Source: Chloroflexota bacterium (lineage in GTDB: Bacteria; Chloroflexota; UBA6077; CF-72). Taken from it: DNA of 8,162 nt. Location of the stretch: positions 1 through 8,162 of the forward strand of contig JAFAWJ010000681.1 in assembly GCA_019242065.1 (NCBI GenBank), read 5' to 3'. Of this stretch, positions 1 through 8,162 are shown in pieces; within the stretch, counting starts at the first letter, position 1; each line of letters starts with the position of its first letter. The translations under genes and the position numbers were made by a program. Under the pieces are notes generated by a model. That model was not told the origin of the DNA and did not search any database. It worked only from the letters and a program-made list of their open reading frames with translations.

Positions 1-231
1 GAGTTTCTGCCGACGCCGCCGTCGGGCAAGACGTATCAAGCCTGGGCGCGGCACGGAGACACCTGGACGTCACTGGGCACTTTTACGACGAACGGCGATG
101 GCGCCGCCCAACTGGTCGCCGAGGACCCCGCCCTCTCCACGCCGCCCGACGCTGTACTCATAACGCTCGAGCCCTCGGGTGGCAGTCACGCCCCCACAGG
201 CCAGCCCGTGCTGGCCTGGTCCAACACCTGA
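1..231 (+). CDS. Anti-sigma factor, RskA-like C-terminal domain (5' end outside window)
   Basis: Reading frame 1 is open from the first base to a TGA at 229-231 and gives 76 residues. The pattern is that of the extracytoplasmic C-terminal domain of RskA-type anti-sigma-K factors (PF10099): a PSGKTYQAWARHGD stretch near residues 8-20, a LGTFTTNGDGAAQL strand pair, and a terminal ITLEPSGGSHAPTGQPVLA motif close to the family's usual ending. In this family a cytoplasmic zinc-finger-like N-terminus holds an ECF sigma factor and a single membrane segment links it to this outer domain. Neither of those parts is inside the window. The partner sigma factor gene would be expected just upstream, but that is inferred. 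The assignment rests on the tail alone, so the exact subfamily is uncertain. Confidence 0.75.
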   Translation, partial: EFLPTPPSGKTYQAWARHGDTWTSLGTFTTNGDGAAQLVAEDPALSTPPDAVLITLEPSGGSHAPTGQPVLAWSNT

Positions 232-289
232 CAACGTTCGAACACCGACCTCTCGAGGTCTACGGTGGTTGGACCCGAGCCGCCCACCC

Positions 290-348
290 GTCGCACCACC
301 CCGGTTGGTCGACACTACTTCTGAGGTGCGTCGAACCATCACCGTGAA
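290..348. repeat. Decayed copy of the 63-bp repeat unit
   Basis: This stretch lines up loosely with the B/D-type unit of the array that follows: a CACC-CCGGTTGGT block in the place of the CCACCGTAGGTGG hairpin, then GACACTACTTCTGAG against GACACTCCTGAG, and an ACCGTGAA end against ACCGTCAA. It looks like an older, diverged first unit. A shorter trace of the same hairpin in inverted form (TCTACGGTGG at 260-269) lies further upstream. No gene is supported here. Confidence 0.4.
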
Positions 349-664
349 GGGCTCCACCGCCGATGGCATGTCTCAGCCTGCGAGTCCCAGCAGGCAACCA
401 GTCACCCGCGAAGGGCTCCACCGTAGGTGGACACTCTCGAGCCCTCGGATCTCACCAGGCAACAGCCACCGTCAAGGACTCCACCGTCGATGGCATGTCT
501 CAGCCTGCGAGTCCCAGCAGGCACCAGTCACCCGCGAAGGGCTCCACCGTAGGTGGACACTCCTGAGCCTTCGGATCTCACCAGGCAACAGCCACCGTCA
601 CGGGCTCCACCGTAGGTGGAACCTTCTGAGTTCTCGGATCTCGACAGGGCAACAAGCTGGCTAA
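349..664. repeat. Tandem array of five ~63-bp units in two alternating types
   Basis: Five contiguous units run 349-412 (A), 413-475 (B), 476-538 (C), 539-601 (D) and 602-664 (E). Each begins with GGGCTCCACCG or GGACTCCACCG. A and C are almost identical (two substitutions and one inserted A), and B and D differ at four positions. The array is therefore a duplicated dimer of about 126 bp plus a last unit E that matches B/D for its first 19 bases and then drifts. B, D and E carry TCCACC-GTA-GGTGGA, a 6-bp stem with a 3-nt loop. A and C lack that stem but carry GCCTGC, eight bases, GCAGGC, a perfect 6-bp stem at 376-395 and 503-522. No spacer-like unique sequence separates the units, so this is not CRISPR. 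Function is unknown; an intergenic structured repeat or a minisatellite are both possible. Confidence 0.85.
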
Positions 665-677
665 AGCGCGTGAACAA

Positions 678-715
678 CTGGCGTCCTCACGCTATCATCG
701 TGAGGCACGCGCCAG
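678..715. promoter_or_regulatory. Long imperfect inverted repeat upstream of the methyltransferase
   Basis: The core is a perfect 7-bp stem, CCTCACG (685-691) and CGTGAGG (699-705), around a 7-nt loop CTATCAT. GCGT at 681-684 pairs with ACGC at 707-710 across a one-base bulge, and CTGGC further out pairs with GCCAG (711-715) with a two-base offset. No T-run follows it, which argues against a simple intrinsic terminator. It lies 31 bases before the chosen ATG of the methyltransferase, so an operator, a leader hairpin or a Rho-independent-like boundary element are possible. Its function is inferred from position only. Confidence 0.5.
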
Positions 716-746
716 GGCGCCGGCTGGCGACGTGGACTCACCCCTA

Positions 747-1603
747 ATGTCCACCAACAACCGCTCTCCGGACCCCAACCTCCCAGATTTACGCGGTGGC
801 CTCCCCCGCGGTGGCCTCACCGACGAACAGCTGAGCATCCCCAGCGCCGCGCGCATGTACGACTACTACCTCGGCGGCCATCACAATCTGGCCATCGATC
901 GCCAGGCCGCCGAGGAAGCCATCGCCATCTACCCCGAATTCCCACTCATCATGCAGACCAACCGCGGGTTCCTGCGTCGGGCGGTGGTCTACCTGGCCGA
1001 ACACGGCATCGAGCGGTATCTCGACATCGGCTCAGGAATCCCCACGGTTGGCAATGTCCACCAGATCGCCCTACAGATCAATCCCGCCTCGCGCGTGGTG
1101 TACGTCGACGTCGATCCGGTCGCGGTCGCCCACAGCGCCGCGCTACTCCAGGGCAACCCACAAACGACCATCATCGAAGGCGACCTGCGCCAGCCCGAGA
1201 TCATCCTTGCCCATCCCGCCGTGCGCGACCTGCTCGACGGCGGCCAGCCCGTGGCGCTGATCCTGGCCTTCGTCCTGCACTTCGTGATCGACGACCAGCA
1301 GGCGCTGCACGTCGTGCGCTGCCTGCGCGACGCGCTCCCGTCGGGCAGCTTCGTCGTACTCTCGCATGGTACGGGCGAACGCATGCCACCCGAGGTCTTC
1401 CAGCAGCTCGTGCGGCTGTACCGCTCCACGTCGCAGCCGGTCCGCATCCGGACGCGCGCTGAGATCGAGCCGTTTTTCGACGGCATGCAGTTCGTCGAGC
1501 CAGGTCTTGTGTACGTGCCGCTGTGGCGTCCCGAAGACAGGTCCGACCTGCTGTTGGATCGGCCGGAGGTCTCCGGCGGGTTCGGCGCTATCGCGCGCAA
1601 GTC

Positions 1604-1607
<4 letters not shown>
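747..1607 (+). CDS. SAM-dependent methyltransferase, DUF574 (Methyltransf_19) family
   Basis: The 286-residue product has the family signature in order: PSAARMYDYYLGG (residues 32-44), YLDIGSGIPTVGN as the SAM-binding motif I (around 91-103), VVYVDVDPVAVAHS (117-130) with the acidic residue expected to hold the SAM ribose, and EGDLRQPEIIL. LHFV and VVLSHGTGER blocks follow. Substrate is unknown for most of this family, which is abundant in actinobacteria and also occurs in Chloroflexota. ATG 747 is chosen as start. An in-frame GTG at 732 would add five residues, and neither has a clear Shine-Dalgarno sequence. A 12-base direct repeat with 15-base period (792-803, 807-818) gives the RGGLPRGGL segment in the poorly conserved N-terminus. 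The stop overlaps the kinase start as ATGA, so the two are probably translationally coupled. Confidence 0.9.
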
Positions 1608-4387
<2,780 letters not shown>

Positions 4388-4404
4388 TTCTTTCAAAACG
4401 TCGT

Positions 4405-4410
4405 TACAAT
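4405..4410 (+). promoter_or_regulatory. Possible -10 element before the response regulator
   Basis: TACAAT, one base off the TATAAT consensus, sits 14 bases before the regulator ATG in the 37-bp gap after the kinase stop. The matching -35 position (near CTGATT) is poor, and the kinase and regulator are more simply read as one transcript. If real, this would be an internal promoter giving a nearly leaderless mRNA. Confidence 0.2.
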
Positions 4411-4424
4411 TGGGGTCCGACCGT

Positions 4425-5516
4425 ATGCAACGCATCCTCGTGGTCGACGACGATCGCGTCCAGGTCGACGTGGTGTCGTTCCTGCTCGAGCGTGCGGGCT
4501 TCGAGCCAGTCAGCGGGTTCGACGCGGAGACTGCGCGTCACCTCTTCGAGGAGCAGGAACCACAACTGGTGATCCTCGACGTCCAGTTAGGTCAGGCTGA
4601 CGGCCGCGATCTGTTGCGCCAGTTCAAGCAGAAGCGGCCCCAGATCCCCATTTTGATGTTGACCGCCCTGGGTGCCGAGGACGACCGAGTGCACGGTCTC
4701 GAGCTCGGCGCCGACGACTATCTGCCTAAACCCTTCGGCTATCGCGAGCTCATCGCCCGCGTACGCGCACTCCTGCGGCGGGGCGCCACACGGTCCCGCG
4801 AGCAGGACGCGCCGCGCCGCCTGGAGCTGGGCTCGGTGGTCCTGGACCCGATGATCCACGAGGTCACGCGCGACGGACAGGTGCTGGAGTTGAGTCCGAC
4901 GGAGTTCCGCCTGCTGCAGACGCTGATGGAACACCCCGACCAGATGGTCTCGACCCGCTCGCTGTTGCAGCAGGTCTGGGGCCACCAGGACATGACCGCC
5001 CGCAACGTCGTGCGGGTCACCGCCAGCCGGCTGCGCGCCAAGCTGGAGGTGGACCCGGCCCACCCGCGTTTCCTGCACACCGTGCCGGGCGAGGGCCTCA
5101 TGTTTCATGTCGAGTCGCCCGCGCCACGAGTCGCGGAGACGCCCGCGGCGCCAACCCTTCCCGATGCTCCAGTGGCGCTGGAGGTGATCGCCGAGCTGCG
5201 CGAGCTGATGGGGCAGATGGGCGGCCAGCCTCTGCAGCACCTGATCGAGGTGTACCTCCAGTCGTCGCAGAATCACCTGCAGGCCATGCGGCCGGCGCTC
5301 GCGGCCAGGGACACTGCGGCGCTTGCGCGCGAGGCGCATCGACTGCGCGGCGCCAGCGGAAGCGTCGGTGCGCAACGCGTCGCGGGCGTGTGCGCAAGCA
5401 TCGAGGAGCACGCGAAGTCCGGCGACCTGTCGCCCATCGACGGCCATCTGGGGCAGTTGGAGCACGAGCTGAAGGAGTTCGAACAGGCCATCGGGCCGAT
5501 GCTCGACTCGGACTGA
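4425..5516 (+). CDS. Response regulator with REC, OmpR/PhoB-type winged helix and C-terminal Hpt domain
   Basis: The 363-residue protein starts with MQRILVVDDD, a receiver domain (1-120) with the acidic pair in VDDD, phospho-acceptor Asp52 in VILDVQL, and Lys102 in LPKPF. A Trans_reg_C winged helix follows (about 130-228), recognisable from LSPTEFRLLQTLMEHP, VVRVTASRLRAKL and the terminal hairpin near GEGLMF. After a proline/alanine linker, residues 250-360 form a helical Hpt domain with AHRLRGASGSVGA and candidate phospho-His305. OmpR-type regulators normally end after the winged helix at about 220-240 residues, so the Hpt tail is unusual. ATG 4425 is chosen because the receiver begins immediately; the frame is open further upstream only because it runs through the kinase gene. 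The 37-bp gap after the kinase indicates a shared operon and a likely cognate pair. Confidence 0.93.
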   Translation: MQRILVVDDDRVQVDVVSFLLERAGFEPVSGFDAETARHLFEEQEPQLVILDVQLGQADGRDLLRQFKQKRPQIPILMLTALGAEDDRVHGLELGADDYLPKPFGYRELIARVRALLRRGATRSREQDAPRRLELGSVVLDPMIHEVTRDGQVLELSPTEFRLLQTLMEHPDQMVSTRSLLQQVWGHQDMTARNVVRVTASRLRAKLEVDPAHPRFLHTVPGEGLMFHVESPAPRVAETPAAPTLPDAPVALEVIAELRELMGQMGGQPLQHLIEVYLQSSQNHLQAMRPALAARDTAALAREAHRLRGASGSVGAQRVAGVCASIEEHAKSGDLSPIDGHLGQLEHELKEFEQAIGPMLDSD

Positions 5517-5527
5517 GGAATCTGTGT

Positions 5528-5545
5528 CGCTCGACAGATCGAGCG
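5528..5545. promoter_or_regulatory. Perfect 7-bp inverted repeat between regulator and rhomboid genes
   Basis: CGCTCGA and TCGAGCG flank a 4-nt loop CAGA, in the 45-bp gap between the regulator stop and the rhomboid GTG. Its 3' edge is 16 bases from the GTG. No T-tract follows, so an intrinsic terminator is not well supported. It could be an operator, a leader hairpin affecting rhomboid translation, or an mRNA-end stabiliser for the upstream operon. Confidence 0.4.
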
Positions 5546-5561
5546 GGCATACTCTACGGGC

Positions 5562-6185
5562 GTGCAACAACGGCTCGAAGTGCTGTGGCGGCTGACCCCG
5601 GTCGTGATCGCGCTCGCGCTGATGTGGCTGGTCACCGGCATCAACCTGCTCCTGCTGCACAACGCATGGCAGATCGACGGCGTCCGCGCTCGTGACCCGA
5701 GTGGTCTCTGGCCCAACCTGGTCTTCGCGCCGTTTCTGCACGTGGGTCTGGCCCACCTGATTGCCAACACGGTCCCGTTTGCGATCCTGGGCGGCATCAT
5801 TTCGTTGCGATCACCCTGGCAATTCATCGCCGTGAGCATCGCGGGCGCCATCGGCGGTGGCCTGGTGGCCTGGCTGATCGGTCCGGCGTACTCGGTCACC
5901 ATTGGCGCCAGCGGCCTGGTTTTCGCGTACTTTGGCTGGATTCTCGTCCGCGCCGTGCGTGAGCGCACCGTGCTGGCCATCGTCCTCGCACTGGCGACGC
6001 TGGTCGTCTACGGTGGCGTGCTGTGGGGGCTGAGCCCCTTCCAGGTTGGCATCTCGTGGCAGGGCCACCTGGGCGGGCTGCTCGGCGGCATGCTGCTGGC
6101 CCGCGTGTGGCCAGTCCCGTCGTCCGCGGCAGCCCGTCAGAGCCAGTCGCTCGTCAGTCCGCGACTGTCAAGTACTGGACGCTGA
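5562..6185 (+). CDS. Rhomboid-family intramembrane serine protease
   Basis: The 207-residue membrane protein has about six hydrophobic helices, the basic rhomboid fold, and no large soluble domain. The catalytic features are present: H60-x4-H65-L-x2-N69 in FLHVGLAHLIANT (the asparagine is the usual oxyanion-hole residue), the nucleophile Ser117 in GASGLVFAYFG, and the catalytic His169 in WQGHLGGLLGG. The protein should therefore be an active Ser-His dyad protease cutting transmembrane substrates. The substrate is not evident. The start is GTG 5562, placed directly before the first helix; no Shine-Dalgarno sequence is seen, so the start is less certain. It lies 45 bp behind the response regulator on the same strand and may be read through from that operon. 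Its 3' end overlaps the convergent egtD by 32 bp. Confidence 0.92.
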   Translation: MQQRLEVLWRLTPVVIALALMWLVTGINLLLLHNAWQIDGVRARDPSGLWPNLVFAPFLHVGLAHLIANTVPFAILGGIISLRSPWQFIAVSIAGAIGGGLVAWLIGPAYSVTIGASGLVFAYFGWILVRAVRERTVLAIVLALATLVVYGGVLWGLSPFQVGISWQGHLGGLLGGMLLARVWPVPSSAAARQSQSLVSPRLSSTGR

Positions 6186-7116
6186 ACAGTCCGCGGTCGT
6201 CAGTCCACACCTGCTGAACCGTCCAGCCAGCCGAGGCGGCCAGCGCGGAGAACTCCTGCGGCGAGTACTTGTACGAGGCTTCGGTCCAGATACTTTCGCC
6301 GCGCTCGAAGTGGAAATTGACATTGTTGACGGCCACTACCTGCTCGACCAGGCTGACCAGGTGCATCTCGACGCGTGCGAAGACCGGGTTATAGAAGGCG
6401 TAGTGGCGAAACTGGTCGACGACAAAGTTGGCGCCCAGCTCGCGGTTGAGCCGCGTGAGGATGTTCAGATTAAAAGCAGCGGTGATGCCCAGCGCGTCGT
6501 TGTAGGCGCGATGCAGCATGAGCGGATCTTTTTTGAGGTCCACCCCGATGAGCAGTCCACCGTCACGCCCACAGACGCGGGCGATGTCGGCCAGAAAGCG
6601 GCGGGCGGCGTCGGGCACGAAGTTGCCGATGGTCGAGCCCGGGTAGTACGCCACGCGGCGCTTGCCCGCCGGCAGCTCCTTGGGAAGCTCCAACCCACGC
6701 GTGTAATCCGCCCACACCGGCAAGACCCGCAATCCGCGATACGTGCGCGCCAGGTCGTCCGCGGATTGCTCCAGCAGCTCGCGCGAGATTTCGATGGGCA
6801 CGTAGGCGGCCGGTCGGTCCAAATGATCGAGCAAGATGCGCGTCTTCAGGCTGCTGCCGCTGCCGTACTCCAGCACGACACAGTCCTGTCCCATCCGCGC
6901 CGCCATGTCCGCGCCCGCGGCGCGCATAATGCGCATCTCCGCGCGCGTCGGATAGTACTCGTCGAGCGTCGTGATCTGTTCGAACAGCTGCGAGCCGTAC
7001 TCATCGTAAAACAGCTTGCAGGGCAACTCCTTCTGAGGGCTGCCCAATCCACGCGAAACCTCGGTAAACGATGCCTTCTGCCCCGAGGGCAGGTCGTGCA
7101 AAGAAATACCGTTCAT
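6154..7116 (-). CDS. egtD: L-histidine N(alpha)-methyltransferase (ergothioneine biosynthesis)
   Basis: EgtD transfers three methyl groups from SAM to the alpha-amino group of histidine, giving hercynine. The 320-residue product has the family length and marks: LFYDEYGSQLFEQIT, LDEYYPTRAE (Tyr54/Tyr55), the SAM loop EYGSGSSLKTRILL (83-96), YYPGSTIGNF with Asn165, GVDLKKD, AYNDALGITAAFN, and SIWTEASYKYS with Glu279 and Ser281. Asn165, Glu279 and Ser281 fall where the histidine-binding residues of mycobacterial EgtD lie (N166, E282, S284, recalled from published structures). The start is taken as the ATG at 7116-7114, which overlaps the egtB stop as ATGA and is preceded by a GAAGGA box. An in-frame start at 7152 would add 12 residues inside egtB and is less likely. 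It is the last gene of this - strand operon within the window, with no egtC or egtE after it. Confidence 0.95.
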   Translation of the reverse strand: MNGISLHDLPSGQKASFTEVSRGLGSPQKELPCKLFYDEYGSQLFEQITTLDEYYPTRAEMRIMRAAGADMAARMGQDCVVLEYGSGSSLKTRILLDHLDRPAAYVPIEISRELLEQSADDLARTYRGLRVLPVWADYTRGLELPKELPAGKRRVAYYPGSTIGNFVPDAARRFLADIARVCGRDGGLLIGVDLKKDPLMLHRAYNDALGITAAFNLNILTRLNRELGANFVVDQFRHYAFYNPVFARVEMHLVSLVEQVVAVNNVNFHFERGESIWTEASYKYSPQEFSALAASAGWTVQQVWTDDRGLFSVQYLTVAD

Positions 7117-8162
7117 GCATCCTTCGCCAATCGCAGTCCACTGAACTGCCAACGCGCGTCAGGTGGAAAGAAATTCCGATACGTCGGACGAATATGCGTG
7201 CGGGGCGTGGCGCACGAACCACCCCGCAGCACGTACTGATTACACATGAATTTGCCGTTGTATTCACCCAGCGCACCGGGCGCTGTCCTGAAGCCGGGAT
7301 ACGGCGAATACGAGCTTTGCGTCCACTCCCAGACGTCACCGTACATCTGGCAGAGTGACGACTGATCGGCCGACGCCGCCTGCGCAGACGGATGAAACTG
7401 GCGGCTGTCGGCGAAATTCCCGTCAACTGGTGTGCTTGCCGCGGCCACTTCCCACTCCGCCTCGGTCGGCAACCGGCCGCCGGCCCAGCGCGCGAAGGCA
7501 TCGGCTTCGAAGTAACTGACGTGCGTCAACGGCGCATCCGGATCCACCGGTCGCAAGCCGGACAGCGTGAACTGCCACCACGCGCCATCGCTCTCTTCCC
7601 AGTACAGCGGCGCCTGCCAGCCGTCTTGCTGGACCGTCGCCCAGCCCATCGAGAGCCACAGGTCGGACTGCTCGTATCCGCCGGCGCGCATGAACTCCAG
7701 AAAGTCGGCGTTGGTCACCGGGCGTGAGGCGATCTCAAACGGGTGCACGAACTCGCGGTGACGGGGCTCTTCGTTGTCGAAAGCAAACGAGTCACCAGCG
7801 TGGCCAATCCAGTACACACCCTCAGGAAAGCTCACCCACCGGACCGCGCCAGACGACGTTTGAGGCTCTGGTCCGCGCTCGGCGTACACCGGGTGCAGCG
7901 GATTGTGCGAGAGCATGTGTTTCAAATCCGTCAGGATCAGCTCCTGGTGCTGCTGTTCGTGGTTGATGCCCAGCGTCACGATCGACGAGATACGACTCAG
8001 ATCGGCATCGTCACAGCACTCCAGCAGGTCCAGCACGTGTTCGTCCACGTGAGACCGATAGCGATAGACGGCCTCGACCGTTGGGCGCGAGATCATCCCA
8101 CGGCGCGGGCGCGGGTACTTGTCGCCGACCGCGTTGTAATACGAGTTGAACAGATAGACGTA
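7113..8162 (-). CDS. egtB: Ergothioneine biosynthesis iron-dependent sulfoxide synthase (N-terminus cut by window edge)
   Basis: EgtB is a non-heme iron enzyme that uses O2 to join a thiol donor to C2 of the hercynine imidazole. The frame stays open to the window edge: 22 codons before the ATG at 8096 encode YLFNSYYNAVG and a PRPRRG run, which are family sequence, so that ATG is internal and the gene begins outside. The visible 349 residues hold the end of the DinB-like domain with HEQQHQE (His68 and His72 of this fragment, two of three expected iron ligands; the third lies in the missing part) and a complete FGE-sulfatase domain with GGRLPTEAEWE, GDVWEWTQSSYSPYPGF, LRGGSCATPRTHIRPTYRN and the terminal RWQFSGLRLAKD. 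Where mycobacterial EgtB has RNWDYPVRR, this protein has RNFFPPDAR, losing the Asp and Arg tied to gamma-glutamylcysteine binding. The stop overlaps egtD as ATGA. Confidence 0.95.
   Translation of the reverse strand, partial: YVYLFNSYYNAVGDKYPRPRRGMISRPTVEAVYRYRSHVDEHVLDLLECCDDADLSRISSIVTLGINHEQQHQELILTDLKHMLSHNPLHPVYAERGPEPQTSSGAVRWVSFPEGVYWIGHAGDSFAFDNEEPRHREFVHPFEIASRPVTNADFLEFMRAGGYEQSDLWLSMGWATVQQDGWQAPLYWEESDGAWWQFTLSGLRPVDPDAPLTHVSYFEADAFARWAGGRLPTEAEWEVAAASTPVDGNFADSRQFHPSAQAASADQSSLCQMYGDVWEWTQSSYSPYPGFRTAPGALGEYNGKFMCNQYVLRGGSCATPRTHIRPTYRNFFPPDARWQFSGLRLAKDA
7120..7125 (-). promoter_or_regulatory. Ribosome binding site for egtD
   Basis: On the - strand GAAGGA lies three bases before the ATG at 7116-7114. 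The spacing is short, but this is the only purine-rich box near either candidate start. It favours the ATG that overlaps the egtB stop over the upstream in-frame start at 7152. Confidence 0.5.

Noticed and set aside
166..178. A 13-base match (CTCGAGCCCTCGG) between the anti-sigma coding end and repeat unit B at 436-448
   Set aside because: It is short, GC-rich and isolated, with no extended homology on either side, so chance is adequate.
602..650. T-box riboswitch, because of GGTGGAACC in the last repeat unit
   Set aside because: No stem I, specifier loop or competing terminator is visible, the downstream gene is not an aminoacyl-tRNA synthetase or amino-acid gene, and the motif is part of a repeated unit.
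179..664. Open frame of 161 codons with a recurring GLHRRW motif at 21-residue spacing, plus a second open frame at 363-566 over the same repeats
   Set aside because: The 63-bp repeat is a multiple of three, so any frame without a stop in the unit stays open. The 64-base first unit shifts the frame, so the peptide repeat is not kept across the array. The frame starts inside the anti-sigma gene with no ribosome binding site and resembles no known protein.
349..664. CRISPR array
   Set aside because: The units are contiguous and whole units recur almost unchanged; there are no unique spacers of constant length between short identical repeats, and no cas gene is present.
6151..6206. Short direct repeats TCGTCAGTCC (6151-6160, 6197-6206) and CAGTCCGCG (6155-6163, 6187-6195)
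   Set aside because: They lie inside the conserved end of egtD, are imperfect and overlapping, and show no mobile-element context.
7071..7358. Other open frames on the + strand opposite egtD and egtB, including a 397-codon frame at 6046-7239
   Set aside because: They are antisense shadows of strongly conserved - strand genes in GC-rich DNA, with no recognisable domains.

Overview
The window is GC-rich, with GC-biased third codon positions and compact, overlapping genes. The gene families (an RskA-type anti-sigma tail, a DUF574-type methyltransferase, a soluble multi-domain hybrid kinase, and an EgtB of the kind without the mycobacterial gamma-glutamylcysteine pocket) suggest a bacterium of the Chloroflexota or a neighbouring terrabacterial lineage. 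An actinobacterium is less likely but not excluded. This placement is inferred from gene content only.

Layout: (1) 1-231, the C-terminal end of an RskA-like anti-sigma factor on the + strand. (2) 232-746, no convincing gene. This stretch holds a tandem array of about 63-bp units in two alternating types (349-664), preceded by a decayed unit and followed by a long imperfect hairpin (678-715). (3) 747-5516, a + strand cluster of a DUF574 (Methyltransf_19) SAM-dependent methyltransferase, a 927-residue soluble hybrid histidine kinase joined to it by an ATGA overlap, and an OmpR/PhoB-type response regulator with an extra C-terminal Hpt domain. (4) 5528-5545, a perfect 7-bp inverted repeat, then a GTG-started rhomboid-family intramembrane protease (5562-6185). 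(5) On the - strand, converging on the rhomboid gene and overlapping it by 32 bp, the ergothioneine genes egtB (cut by the right window edge) and egtD, also joined by an ATGA overlap.

How they may work together: kinase and regulator contain every module of a multistep phosphorelay (HisKA, two receivers, Hpt, then a DNA-binding receiver protein that carries its own Hpt). They are probably co-transcribed with the methyltransferase. EgtD trimethylates histidine to hercynine and EgtB oxidatively attaches the sulfur donor, the two core steps of ergothioneine synthesis. The points most worth a second look are the REC-wHTH-Hpt regulator, the methyltransferase coupled to the phosphorelay, the alternating hairpin repeat array, and the EgtB active-site substitutions that hint at cysteine use.
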